Positions 17,786 through 26,271 of a stretch of DNA of 64,000 nucleotides are shown here, piece after piece. The position numbers were made by a program, and so were the translations under genes. The notes under the pieces were generated by a model. That model saw nothing but the letters and a program-made list of their open reading frames with translations. It searched no databases and had not been told where the DNA came from. Source of the DNA: Desulfovibrio sp. UIB00 (GTDB lineage Bacteria > Desulfobacterota > Desulfovibrionia > Desulfovibrionales > Desulfovibrionaceae); NCBI RefSeq assembly GCF_022508225.1, contig NZ_JAETXJ010000002.1, forward strand, positions 496,001 to 560,000, written 5' to 3'. The stretch's first letter is position 1. The number at the start of each line of letters is the position of its first letter.

Positions 17786-17806
17786 TTATTGCAAATTATG
17801 CAATAA
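17786..17806. promoter_or_regulatory. Palindrome upstream of WYL regulator 1
   Basis: Perfect 8-bp arms TTATTGCA and TGCAATAA are separated by AATTA. The site lies 48 nt before the regulator start and is the only obvious symmetrical operator-like site in this gap. Autoregulation is a reasonable guess. Confidence 0.45.
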
Positions 17807-17850
17807 AGTTAATCTATGGTGCACCCATGATCAACCAGGGAGGAATCAAG

Positions 17851-17916
17851 GTGATTGGTAGTACTCTTTCTCCGTTGCGCTGGGTGGGCAAAGCCATGGT
17901 CTTGATTTACACCTAG
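17851..17916 (+). CDS. Possible 21-residue leader peptide
   Basis: A GTG-initiated frame with a strong GGGAGG seven nt upstream, divergent from WYL regulator 1. It encodes MIGSTLSPLRW followed by a short hydrophobic tail. The ribosome-binding site is good but the frame is so short that chance is possible. Confidence 0.25.
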   Translation: MIGSTLSPLRWVGKAMVLIYT

Positions 17917-17969
17917 ATGGAGCAGGCGATTTTGGAATACCTGCCTGCCCCATCAATATGGTAGGTGAA

Positions 17970-18122
17970 TTAAGTTTTGTTCCCTTCCGGCAAAGCCAAC
18001 TTGTCGTTGCTCACAAATGTAGTTTTGCCTTTGGCCTCTAGCTCTGTGGCCGCAAAAACCGCAGCAAATACCCCTGCAATTCCCGCCACCATACCGCCGA
18101 TAAATATCCACGTTTTGCTCAT
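17970..18122 (-). CDS. Small single-pass membrane protein (50 aa)
   Basis: The start is set at the ATG at 18122, 8 nt after AGGAG; the longer frame upstream overlaps a hairpin. Residues 4-27 form a glycine- and alanine-rich membrane helix (WIFIGGMVAGIAGVFAAVFAA), followed by a short charged tail. It lies on the same strand just upstream of WYL regulator 1. A similar small membrane protein stands upstream of the second WYL gene at 52524-52739. Function unknown. Confidence 0.6.
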   Translation of the reverse strand: MSKTWIFIGGMVAGIAGVFAAVFAATELEAKGKTTFVSNDKLALPEGNKT

Positions 18123-18154
18123 GTTCTTGCTCCTTCTATTCTTATAAAATTGCG

Positions 18155-18177
18155 GAAGGCGGGAATTACCCGCCTTC
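18155..18177 (-). terminator. Hairpin between the two tiny membrane-protein genes
   Basis: A perfect 9-bp stem (GAAGGCGGG and its complement, 5-nt loop), with ATTTTAT some nt downstream on the - strand. It could act as a weak terminator or stabilise the mRNA. Confidence 0.45.
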
Positions 18178-18197
18178 TGCATGCCAGCCTTATAGGG

Positions 18198-18269
18198 CTA
18201 GTCGTCCCAGTTGTCCTTGATAACCTGCAATACGGCGATGGCTACTGGTATCCAAGCCAGTGGATTCAT
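18198..18269 (-). CDS. Very small membrane peptide (23 aa)
   Basis: An ATG at 18269 follows GGAGG by 5 nt and opens a 23-residue frame. It begins MNPLAWIPVAIAVLQ, one amphipathic or membrane helix, and ends in an acidic DNWDD tail. Too short for automatic gene finders, but the ribosome-binding site is excellent and the composition is that of a membrane peptide. It may be a toxin-like or regulatory peptide of the WYL locus. Confidence 0.5.
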   Translation of the reverse strand: MNPLAWIPVAIAVLQVIKDNWDD

Positions 18270-18374
18270 ATGACCTCCATTGTTTTTAGCAGCGCGGGAT
18301 GCGCCGCTTTTTGTTAGGCGTAAAGAAACGGAATAACCCCGTTCGGTACCAAGGTCTAAAATCTAGGGGCACCA

Positions 18375-20024
18375 TCATGCTGCACCACCTTTGAGCAAGG
18401 CAACCTGCAGCAGGGCAAACATGGCAGGCACCAGATCCGGCAAGTCGTTGGCCACCCGGCTTGTGTGTGGCAGCAGATGCGTGATGTGTTCATCCCGAAT
18501 GCCAAGGCCATAAACTTCAAAGCCGAGCTTTTGGGCCACCCCTATGGCATTGTTTGCGGCCAGCGGGTTGTCCGGCATGCCGTCAGTGATAACCAAGATC
18601 ATCTTGCGTTGTTCTTTGAGAGGCAGCATGGTTTGCAGCACCCACCACAAAGCCCCAGGCAAGGGTGTCCCGCCAGAAGCTAGAATATCAAACTGGTCTG
18701 GCACCGCCTGCCCATGTCGCATGATGGGGAATACGGAATTGGTCGCCGTGGCAGCAGGGAAGGCCGTAACCGCCGGGTTCACGCCACGGATACGGCTCAG
18801 TGCCGTTGTCACGGCAAAGCAGGCTCGTTTGGCAAGGTTAATTGGTGCGCCAGCCATGCTGCCGCTTACGTCCAGTAGAATATGGACAGCCGTATTGAGA
18901 CCCAGTTGCACGGACTCTTTTTGGAAAACACGAGCATTGCCAACCTGCAGACGATAAAGCGAATTGGCGTGCAGAGTCCCTCTGCGCCCGATGCTGCAAC
19001 GTCTTTGCGTTTGCGCCTGCAGAAAGCCCTGAAGGCGAGTACGCAGGGCAATGCTGGCCTGAAGGGCTTGCAGCTTCTGCTCTGCTGGCAAGGCGGCTGC
19101 ATGCCGGGTGCCTTCTACCGCCACGGTCAGCGCGTCACCAGAGGATTCTGCGCTGCTATTGGCAAGCTCAATCGACATGATTTCGCCGATGTTCTGGGGT
19201 AAGTCTTGTGCCTCCGCATGAAAAAGAGCTTTGAGCGGTAACGCGTTTAAAGCCCTCGACTGTTGAACCGGCGCAGAGGTGCAAGCCGATTCAGGTTGTT
19301 GGTCGATTTGTGAGGTAGAATCGTTGGTCTCCCTTGTAGTTTGACGCACGGCTTTTTTATTGTTTGCGCTCGTGCATTTGTTGGTTTCAATTGGTTGAGG
19401 CGGTTCCCACTGCCGGATGCACAGGGCGATCTGTTTCGCGTATTCAATCGCTGCCTTTGTATCAGGGCAATGGATGTAGGCCTTGACCATGATGGCATCC
19501 AGGGCCTCTTTCAATCCGGGGAAGTGATGCTCCATGATGCTTGCCGCGTATTGGCGTGCCGGGGTCACCTCATCCACATCCCAGGCTCGCACCGTCAACA
19601 GCACATAGTCCAAAACAGCAAGGGCCGGGGAATCGTCCCCGGCCCTTGGCTGTGCTTGTTCTACAAAGAATCGTAGTATCAGCCAGTTCAGGTTCCTCCG
19701 GCAGCCGGGGAAAATGCCCGACAGCTTCTTTTCAACACGCCAGTCCTCAAGGCAGTTGAACAGATTGAAGGTCACAGGATTAAGGTTTGCAGCTTTCAGC
19801 ACGCTAAAATCAGTGTGTCGTATATGGGCAGCCTCATGGTCTGTGAACCCTTTGGCCAGCGCCAATAATTCCGGCTCACAATCAATGGGCAATGATGGCA
19901 AGTGGATAACCTTACCGTTGGTACAGGCTTCCTTGCCGCCAATACGCACCTGCACGTCATAGCGGTCACCCAGAATGGATGCCAAAAGGGGCAGGCAGTT
20001 GAGAACATCTTTTGTTCTAATCAT
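18375..20024 (-). CDS. Metallopeptidase-like / VWA-domain protein
   Basis: A 549-residue protein with two recognisable parts. Around residues 58-70, TDHEAAHIRHTDF contains an HExxH zinc motif (HEAAH). Residues 380-530 are a von Willebrand A domain with an intact MIDAS (DVSGSMAG, a conserved threonine in GGTPLPGAL, and ITDGMPDN). The middle is low-complexity. This layout recalls CobT-like and DUF2201-type proteins that pair with MoxR ATPases. The ATG at 20024 is chosen; a TTG four codons earlier is possible. It is the last long gene of a module with a MoxR ATPase and DUF3150 protein, and probably acts with them in a metal-dependent remodelling machine. Confidence 0.75.
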   Translation of the reverse strand: MIRTKDVLNCLPLLASILGDRYDVQVRIGGKEACTNGKVIHLPSLPIDCEPELLALAKGFTDHEAAHIRHTDFSVLKAANLNPVTFNLFNCLEDWRVEKKLSGIFPGCRRNLNWLILRFFVEQAQPRAGDDSPALAVLDYVLLTVRAWDVDEVTPARQYAASIMEHHFPGLKEALDAIMVKAYIHCPDTKAAIEYAKQIALCIRQWEPPQPIETNKCTSANNKKAVRQTTRETNDSTSQIDQQPESACTSAPVQQSRALNALPLKALFHAEAQDLPQNIGEIMSIELANSSAESSGDALTVAVEGTRHAAALPAEQKLQALQASIALRTRLQGFLQAQTQRRCSIGRRGTLHANSLYRLQVGNARVFQKESVQLGLNTAVHILLDVSGSMAGAPINLAKRACFAVTTALSRIRGVNPAVTAFPAATATNSVFPIMRHGQAVPDQFDILASGGTPLPGALWWVLQTMLPLKEQRKMILVITDGMPDNPLAANNAIGVAQKLGFEVYGLGIRDEHITHLLPHTSRVANDLPDLVPAMFALLQVALLKGGAA

Positions 20025-20033
20025 GGTACCCCA

Positions 20034-20064
20034 CAATAAGAAAGCCCGACATTTTTGCCGGGCT
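20034..20064 (-). terminator. Terminator-like hairpin before the VWA gene
   Basis: On the - strand, AGCCCG and CGGGCT (20059-20064 with 20043-20048) form a stem followed by TTCTTATT. It ends about 10 nt before the VWA start and so lies in its leader. Confidence 0.6.
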
Positions 20065-20154
20065 ACTGTTTGGGTTTGTTTTGTATTTCTACAAGATTTC
20101 GCAAATCGTTTGCCATCATTGTAAACCGCTCTGCGTGATCGAGGTTAGCTGGCT

Positions 20155-20391
20155 TCATTTTGCCAACTTTTTATATAGCGTATCGTGTTCAAGCATGCTG
20201 TTATCAAGGGCTTCAAGTACATTCCTCTGTGCAACTATTTCCTTGCGATTTTCAATGAATGCACGTGCAGCATCTTCTAGGACTGCCCCAATTGGACGGC
20301 CTTCCTGTCGAGCAATTGTTTTGAGGCATTCATAGAGGTCCGTATTCATTTGGCTGGCAAACCTTGTCCGTCTGGTTGATACTTGTGGCAT
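20155..20391 (-). CDS. Ribbon-helix-helix-like small protein
   Basis: A 78-residue protein. The N-terminal half (TRRTRFASQMNTDLYECLKTIARQEGRPIGAVLEDAARAFI) matches the beta-strand, helix, helix pattern of RHH proteins that recognise DNA as dimers. A coiled helix follows. AAGGAAAGGG stands before the ATG. It could regulate the module in which it lies. Alternatively it could be a solitary antitoxin-like protein. Confidence 0.6.
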   Translation of the reverse strand: MPQVSTRRTRFASQMNTDLYECLKTIARQEGRPIGAVLEDAARAFIENRKEIVAQRNVLEALDNSMLEHDTLYKKLAK

Positions 20392-20450
20392 GGGGATCCC
20401 TTTCCTTGGGGCTAGCCATAGCGTTAGCCTTATTCAATGAATTTTTGATA

Positions 20451-21488
20451 TTACCACAGGCCCAGACTGGGTATGGCAGGATGCGGCAGCGCGCTGTCAA
20501 CCACGGAGATATCAGGCAGAATAGGCTCATCATCCATACCCCCATCCACGGTGCCATCCATCTGCCCATCGGGGTGATCCGACTCGTGGGTAACGCCCGG
20601 ACCAGCCAAAAGGGCATCCAGCACAAAGGCCGGGCCGTACCCCTCAATAACTTTCTGAGCGTGCCCCACAAGAGCCACGCTGTCCTTGAGCAGGCAGACC
20701 AGCCCCTGCAACAGCAGCAGGTCTGTGCCGGTGATGTTGCCCTTCTTGGGCATGCGCAGCAGTGCCGCCTGCACGATGTCTGCCACCGGGGCCACATGCG
20801 GCTCTACGAAAGACAAGCCAGTGAGCTTGGCATGCAGGGTACGCAGCGGCGAAAGTGCCTTGTGAGTTACCTCCGTCTTGCCATGATAAACCCTGCGCCA
20901 TATATCGTCAGCTGACTTGGCCACCTCATCAAACAGGGTGCCGCCGAGCCCCTGCACCTCTTCCGCCAGACCGGCTTCCAGCACAGCGGTGTTGTCTGTG
21001 TGCTGTTCAAGCGGGGCCACCTTATACAACTGCCAGCGAAAATCCATGCGGGCGCGTACATAGTCAGGCCCCACAAGGGAGTTGCGAATAATTTCGCCCC
21101 ACTGATGGTGCTTCTCAAGCCATGCCTGCACATTTTTGTCGTAACAAGCCAGAAACGCATCCTTTTCTTTCTGGAACTCGGTGCGGATGTTGAGAAGCTC
21201 TTGCACGATCTCGCCTGCCTTTTCTTCGGGGATGGCCCAGCCGGACATAAACCGTACACCGTGCCGGTCAAGGTAGTTGAAGGCGCGGGCCTTGAGCGTG
21301 CCAAACACCTTGAGGTTTTCCGGGTCGGCAATGCGCTTTGAGCCCAGCGAGGCCAGATCCTCAGGCGGTAGCTCTGCGCCGCCCAAGTCCTCTTGGCTCA
21401 TTTTGCGACGGGCAGACCACAAGCTGACGTTGAGGTTGAGGGCTAACAAATTGTCCAAAATGCGGATGTCAGAAATAAGTTGAGTCAT
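20451..21488 (-). CDS. DUF3150 family protein
   Basis: A 345-residue, largely helical protein beginning MTQLISDIRILDNLLALNLNVSLWSARRK, which I associate with DUF3150. It has no catalytic motif. A proline- and aspartate-rich C-terminal tail resembles a flexible linker. TAGGAGG precedes the ATG. It lies 9 nt after the MoxR ATPase gene, so the two are co-translated. Proteins of this family sit beside MoxR and VWA genes on plasmids and phages, but their function is not established. Confidence 0.7.
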   Translation of the reverse strand: MTQLISDIRILDNLLALNLNVSLWSARRKMSQEDLGGAELPPEDLASLGSKRIADPENLKVFGTLKARAFNYLDRHGVRFMSGWAIPEEKAGEIVQELLNIRTEFQKEKDAFLACYDKNVQAWLEKHHQWGEIIRNSLVGPDYVRARMDFRWQLYKVAPLEQHTDNTAVLEAGLAEEVQGLGGTLFDEVAKSADDIWRRVYHGKTEVTHKALSPLRTLHAKLTGLSFVEPHVAPVADIVQAALLRMPKKGNITGTDLLLLQGLVCLLKDSVALVGHAQKVIEGYGPAFVLDALLAGPGVTHESDHPDGQMDGTVDGGMDDEPILPDISVVDSALPHPAIPSLGLW

Positions 21489-21497
21489 AGTAGCCTC

Positions 21498-22826
21498 CTA
21501 GAACGAGCTTTTTGTTGTATTTAGGGAGTAGCCTTCTTTGATTTTCTTTTCTGCGCGTGCTTCAAGCTCCATCACAGAATTGTTGCCCTCACAGTTTTCG
21601 GCGGGAATAAAATGCTGCTGGCCAACGGTGTCCGGCTTGCCCCACTTTAGCGTGAGGCCCACAGGGCTAGCCTCGCCGATCCAGAACTTGCCGTCCTGTT
21701 TTTTGCCGGAAAGGTTGTGAATTACCTGAAGATGAACGAGGGGCTTGGCTACCGTGGGTGTGTGGTGCAGATGGCCGCGCATGAAGCGTAGGGCTTGCTC
21801 GCCTTGCAGGATTTCAATTTTTGCCGTTACGGTTTGGGGGGACTCAACTTCCACCTGCTGAGGGAACATGCGCTGGGCCAGCTCGTGCAACATTGCGCGG
21901 GTTTCACGGCTTGCACGGTAGGCCAGCGCCCGGTCGAGGGCGTAGGTGACAGGCTGTACGCCCTGATGAGCCAGCGGCTGAAAGCGAACGGTCAGATCAC
22001 CCCATCGCAGCAAACTGCGAGTGGAGAATGTAACTTCAATGGCGTTGGTCAGATTACTGGTGGAAGCCTCGCCCATGAACAGTTTGCGAACCTCATTGGC
22101 GTAGTCCACCATGGTTGCGCACAACGATTCGGGTAGCGAAGGGAAGCGCCGTGCGAGCAGGCGCTTTTCCACCTCGGCAGGTGGGTAGCCAACTTCACAA
22201 ATTGTGAAGCGGTCCAGCCATGCAAGGTTCTGCCGCTGGGTGCCCTGGTAGAGGCCGGTGTCATCGCCACCTCCATTGGTATTGGCCGTGGCAACCAGAC
22301 GGAACATGGGATGCGGCACAATCAGTTCGCCGCCGTTTTCTGCAATGCACAGGGGTGCCCCGTCCAGCACGCTGTTCAGGCCTGCTGCAATTTCTGGCGA
22401 GGTCAGGTCGATTTCGTTCAACAAAATTATCGCCCCGTAGCGTATGGCAAGCGCAAGTGGGCCGTATTCAAAGGTCATGCTGCCATTTTTTACTGTCAGA
22501 TGACCAACCAGGTCGGCAAACTCCAGCCGCCCATGTCCGGTGACCTCAAATACCGGGTAGTTAAGCCTGGCTGCCAGCTGCTTGATGCAAGTCGTTTTAC
22601 CACAGCCTGTGGGGCCGAAGACGTACAGTGGTTCCTGGGGGTTGAGAAACCAGACCACAACATCGCGACTGGACTCATGGAAGATATATTCGTGGTCAAT
22701 GGCCGGGGTGTAGGCCGAAGGGACGGCGTAGCCTCTGACAGTGGTGCCGGATGGTTTGCCGCTGAATACCTGACCGGCATCAAGATCCGTGGGCTGCAGC
22801 TTACAAAGGTCGTTGATATTATTCAT
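21498..22826 (-). CDS. MoxR-type AAA+ ATPase
   Basis: A 442-residue ATPase. The start is placed at ATG 22826 behind AAGGAG, not at the far upstream ATG, which would read through a hairpin. Walker A is GPTGCGKTT (about 70), Walker B ILLNEIDL (138), sensor 1 VATANTNG; the region before Walker A binds substrate as in MoxR/RavA proteins. The C-terminal 130 residues are not typical of MoxR and may be an extra domain. With the VWA protein downstream it forms the MoxR-VWA pair known from cobalt chelatase, RavA-ViaA and similar remodelling systems. Confidence 0.78.
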   Translation of the reverse strand: MNNINDLCKLQPTDLDAGQVFSGKPSGTTVRGYAVPSAYTPAIDHEYIFHESSRDVVVWFLNPQEPLYVFGPTGCGKTTCIKQLAARLNYPVFEVTGHGRLEFADLVGHLTVKNGSMTFEYGPLALAIRYGAIILLNEIDLTSPEIAAGLNSVLDGAPLCIAENGGELIVPHPMFRLVATANTNGGGDDTGLYQGTQRQNLAWLDRFTICEVGYPPAEVEKRLLARRFPSLPESLCATMVDYANEVRKLFMGEASTSNLTNAIEVTFSTRSLLRWGDLTVRFQPLAHQGVQPVTYALDRALAYRASRETRAMLHELAQRMFPQQVEVESPQTVTAKIEILQGEQALRFMRGHLHHTPTVAKPLVHLQVIHNLSGKKQDGKFWIGEASPVGLTLKWGKPDTVGQQHFIPAENCEGNNSVMELEARAEKKIKEGYSLNTTKSSF

Positions 22827-22846
22827 GCCTGGCTCCTTAAAACGAA

Positions 22847-22869
22847 AACTGCCCCAGGGTGGGGCGGTT
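22847..22869 (-). terminator. Terminator-like hairpin before the MoxR gene
   Basis: A 9-bp stem (arms 22847-22855 and 22861-22869) is followed on the - strand by TTTTCGTTTTAAGGAG, the last part being the ribosome-binding site of the MoxR gene. Confidence 0.65.
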
Positions 22870-22918
22870 TTGGCGAACGTCATAAAAGTGAGGGGATGGT
22901 CATGAGTTCCCCATTTTT

Positions 22919-24082
22919 TTAGTTTATGGGCGAGATACTCAATTTTTCGAAAGGTGAGCCTGTGCGCTCGCAACGGGTTAGCAATGTATCCACGTCAATG
23001 TCGCCCAGGTGCTCCGCATGAAAAATCTCGGTCAACTCCTCCCGCAGAGCATCCTTGTCCAATGTGGTGCGGCCAGCTGCCACTGACATGCGGAAGCGAT
23101 AGTTCCCTGTGTCTACCCAATCCCGTGTGCCAGCCTGGCGGTGAACCAGCTTGAGCACCGTCTCCATTTCTTTGATTTCCTTTTCTAAGGTAGTGCGCTG
23201 CTCCTTGAGGGCAGCCAGCTTTTCCAGAGCTGGTTCCCATTGCGGCATATCCACGCCTTGCGGGAATTTGGGGCAGTCACCGTTGTGTTCGCAGTACGAG
23301 CACAACGGGTAAAAGCCCTGAGCACAATCCACCTGTGCCAGGGTTATGTGTCCGGCGCGGAAATCTGCAAGTTCTCCCCAAAGTTGTGCCGCATGGTCAA
23401 GGGCCGTATCGAGCATGGCCTGATTGAAGCCATAGGGGCCGAACGCTTTAACCTCTTTCATGGAAAGGCACAGCAACCATGCTTCTATGCTTGTCTTGGC
23501 AGCAGTTGAAGGCATCTCAAGACCAAGCTGGGCACGGCAAAGTTGAGGGAAAGTCATCTTCTCATGCAGAAGCGTACCGTCCTCAGCACGGAGGCTGAAG
23601 ACGGGCTTGTTCCATGCTTTTACCAAAAGGCCGATTTGCCCGTGCAGTTGCAGCAGATGGGAATCGTGCGGTATGTCGGGCAGCTTGTCGGTGCTTTTAA
23701 CTTCCAGAATCCGTATGGCATTAACGGGCGCACCCCAGACCAGCACAAAATCAAGATGGGCTTTGATTGGTACGCCCTGATGCTGCCAGTTGATCTCAAG
23801 CTGGGGCAGTACATGGAGGCCAAGTGATACCAGAGCTTGCCCAACCCCAGATTCGAACCAGTGCCCGCGCTGCAGCGTAAGCAGACGCTCCAAGCTGTTT
23901 GTGGTGGACAGCACCTTTTTGGCCAGTGCAGCCCGTGGACATTCCCAGTGCTGGCCGATGTCGCTCATACCAATGTAGCCGGAGCGGTCGCCCAGATGGG
24001 CAAGTGTGTCTTTGTGGGCAACGGCTTGCAGACCCTGTCTGATCAACGCCCGTAATCCTTCTGTGCGGTCTTTCTGTTCCAT
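22919..24082 (-). CDS. Cas4/RecB-like PD-(D/E)XK exonuclease
   Basis: A 387-residue protein. The first cysteine is in HWECPRAALAKK (about 45) and the last three are in PLCSYCEHNGDCPKF (about 270), the four-cysteine iron-sulfur arrangement of Cas4/AddB-type nucleases. Between them AHLDFVLVW and ILEVKST supply the D...ExK catalytic residues. A coiled coil (residues 300-330) follows. GGAG precedes the ATG by 7 nt. Next to the ERF annealing protein it probably makes single-stranded ends for recombination, like phage exonuclease-annealase pairs. It is not linked to the CRISPR locus 10 kb away. Confidence 0.75.
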   Translation of the reverse strand: MEQKDRTEGLRALIRQGLQAVAHKDTLAHLGDRSGYIGMSDIGQHWECPRAALAKKVLSTTNSLERLLTLQRGHWFESGVGQALVSLGLHVLPQLEINWQHQGVPIKAHLDFVLVWGAPVNAIRILEVKSTDKLPDIPHDSHLLQLHGQIGLLVKAWNKPVFSLRAEDGTLLHEKMTFPQLCRAQLGLEMPSTAAKTSIEAWLLCLSMKEVKAFGPYGFNQAMLDTALDHAAQLWGELADFRAGHITLAQVDCAQGFYPLCSYCEHNGDCPKFPQGVDMPQWEPALEKLAALKEQRTTLEKEIKEMETVLKLVHRQAGTRDWVDTGNYRFRMSVAAGRTTLDKDALREELTEIFHAEHLGDIDVDTLLTRCERTGSPFEKLSISPIN

Positions 24083-24098
24083 GAGTTATCTCCATAAA

Positions 24099-24126
24099 AG
24101 CGAAAGGGCCGCCATCAGGCAGCCCT
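24099..24126 (-). terminator. Terminator-like hairpin before the exonuclease gene
   Basis: AAAGGGC and GCCCTTT arms with an extended inner stem of about 11 bp, followed on the - strand by CGCTTTTATGGAG. It resembles the hairpin at 22847-22869 in placement and downstream sequence. Confidence 0.6.
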
Positions 24127-24149
24127 TTCACTCGGTATTTTGATTTTTG

Positions 24150-24851
24150 CTATGCGGCATCGACATACTTCCACCACAATTTTCTCTGTGGGTTCCAGCG
24201 GAATCCCGAGCCTGTCAGTAATTCTTTTTTTGCTTGCGTGTTGCCAGTGGCAATGATGCAAGGACGTCCGTCTTGAGCTGTAACTTGCTGGTAGGTGACG
24301 CCTTCTAGTGGTGGGAGATTTTCAAGGCTTGCTGGCGGGGGATTTGAGGGGGCTGAAATATTGTTTGTGGTTGATGGGTTGCGTTGTTGCCCTTTTTGCG
24401 ATTCAGGGGCAATTACTGGCAATTTAGGCCGTGTAGGCGATTTTTTGCCACTTTTAGCCCCTTCGCCATCGTCATCTTCAGTGACCATGCCCAACATGGC
24501 GGTTAGAGCGTAGCGGCGGGCATAGGTCATTGCCGATCCGATGCCCTGAGGGTCGGCCTTTGGTAAAGGAACAACAGCAAGGGAACTTTGCCATTGCCCC
24601 GACTCTACATGTGTCAGCTTGGTAACCAGCCCTAAGGAGTTAGGTTGCTCCACAGGCACAGGGTACTGGCACAGCCAGATACCGTTTTCGATGAGCGCAT
24701 CGCGGCAGGCGTCCATGACGCTGTTGAGACTGGCGTACCAACTTTTGGTGAATGGATTTTCAGCGTCTTTTGTAACCGGTTGCACGGTTCGCTGCACGTT
24801 GAGCAGGGCCTTAGCTAAATCGGTAATGTTTTCTGACTGGTAACGGTTCAT
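24150..24851 (-). CDS. ERF-family single-strand annealing protein
   Basis: A 233-residue protein. Residues 1-130 match the Erf recombinase core: KSWYASLNSVMDACRDALIENGI, then LTHVESGQWQSS and GSAMTYARRYALTAMLGM. This core anneals complementary single strands and is found in phage P22 and many mobile elements. The C-terminal part is a low-complexity linker ending in a small domain with GFRWNPQRKLWWKY. AGGAG precedes the ATG by 9 nt. It heads the - strand module whose second gene is an exonuclease. Confidence 0.85.
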   Translation of the reverse strand: MNRYQSENITDLAKALLNVQRTVQPVTKDAENPFTKSWYASLNSVMDACRDALIENGIWLCQYPVPVEQPNSLGLVTKLTHVESGQWQSSLAVVPLPKADPQGIGSAMTYARRYALTAMLGMVTEDDDGEGAKSGKKSPTRPKLPVIAPESQKGQQRNPSTTNNISAPSNPPPASLENLPPLEGVTYQQVTAQDGRPCIIATGNTQAKKELLTGSGFRWNPQRKLWWKYVDAA

Positions 24852-24880
24852 CTGAAAATTCTCCTGAGATAACAGAACGG

Positions 24881-24915
24881 CAAAGCCCTGCCCAGCTTAG
24901 TGCTGGACACGGCTT
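24881..24915 (-). promoter_or_regulatory. Leader hairpin before the ERF gene
   Basis: AAAGCC/GGCTTT outer arms and CCAGC/GCTGG inner arms form an interrupted stem 30 nt upstream of the ERF start on the - strand. It is the first of a series of hairpins standing just before genes of this module. A short palindrome GAAAC-ATA-GTTTC at 24929-24941 lies further upstream and could be an operator. Confidence 0.45.
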
Positions 24916-24941
24916 TTGGGGAAGATTTGAAACATAGTTTC

Positions 24942-26271
24942 TCTGTTCTTAACACCATAATATATTTTTAAAATTGGATGATTGATGGCTTTAAATAAGG
25001 TCAAATATATTAATCAACTGCTGGCTCCATGACGCTTTGAAGTCTTCCTCAGCCCTAACGGTGCGATTTCACGAATGCCAAAAAGTTGAATCGAAACTTT
25101 GTTCATCCGCTATCACCTTAAATGAAATTGCCTAGTCCAAGGAATATGTACCTATGGGCACCGGGATGTAACAACCACGGAGCCCCTGTGGCTGTTTGGC
25201 ATAGACAACCATCTTGTCGCCTTAAGGCGGGGGGGGCAGCCTCATTGACGAGAGCATTGATGCAACGTAGATTTGGGACATGGAGCAGCAAACCAGCAAA
25301 CCACCCAACTTCCCGTGTATAATTCTTGTTGCTGTGCTCTTTTTTTCATCCGTCTTTTGGGTGTTCCCTCACCCTGATGATAACGCCGTCCAACTTGGCG
25401 CAGGATATAGCCACTCGGCTGACGTGGTACATAGCCACTCGGAACATCCAGACGGTGTCATCGAGTTTCCTCAAACCGTTGTTGGCATCGGGAATAGCGG
25501 TTTCCAAGCCCTTGTGGATGGGTACATATCCTGCGTCCGCTCCCGCCACGGGCTACCCCTTGAACGCCCACCAGAACTCTCTTCACCACGCGCTTAGCGC
25601 AAAACGTTACGTTCGTCTTCCTCCCCTTTGCCTCCAGTAGGATCAGGGGTGTTGGCTGGCACGCATCTGGTGTTTCGGCACTGCTGATGTTCTGCCTTCT
25701 AGCACTATCCAGACGCCTTTGCAGTGGACTCTATGGTGCATTTGGGCGGTTAGAGGGAAAGATCTGCTAGCTTGCCCCTCCCTAGCTCGCCCACACACAT
25801 GTGTCGATGATGACTGGAGAATCACGCCGTGCCCCCGCGAGGGGGCTGTTGGAGGATTCATGAAACAGAAACATCGACTTCTTGTCCGGCTTCTTATGGT
25901 GACGCCCATATTCGTGGTCGCCAGACTTGGCAACTTCCATGGAAGCGAGGTTGCACTCTCCGTGCAGGAGAAGGCGACCGTGGGAAACCTCTATAAAGTA
26001 ACGCGGCGGATGTTTCCGCCAGTGAAATGCGTCAAAAAATAATGCACAAACTTGATGGGGCCTCACCCACCAAGTTGTTGAAGGTTTTTTATATCCAGTG
26101 GAAATACCGCAGTCTTTCGTCGGAGACATTGACCAGAAAAAGTATGGGCGGGTTAGCCAATGTCATTGGCTGCCACCCAGGCGCGGCGAACCTGGATTTC
26201 GAGGGTGACAGCGTACAGATTCCAGCCAAACAGGCTTTTTGTAAACAACCTGATACATTTGGAGATAGCTT
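24942..26271. other. 1.3-kb stretch without a supportable gene
   Basis: Short frames occur on both strands but none has a recognisable family or consistent start. The best candidate is a 60-codon frame at 25860-26042 on the + strand with GGAGG only 4 nt before its ATG. Some - strand text (25346-25640) looks protein-like but broken. The area is probably decayed cargo at the join between the recombination module and the metal-transport genes. A hairpin (GCCCCC/GGGGGC) lies near 25830-25846. Confidence 0.4.

Noticed and set aside
22919..24082. Cas4-like nuclease as part of the CRISPR locus
   Set aside because: It lies 10 kb from the cas genes, type I-F systems do not use Cas4, and it is next to an ERF annealase, so a recombination role is more likely.
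25122..26042. Several 60-115 codon frames on both strands
   Set aside because: None has a consistent start, known family, or continuation; the region looks decayed.
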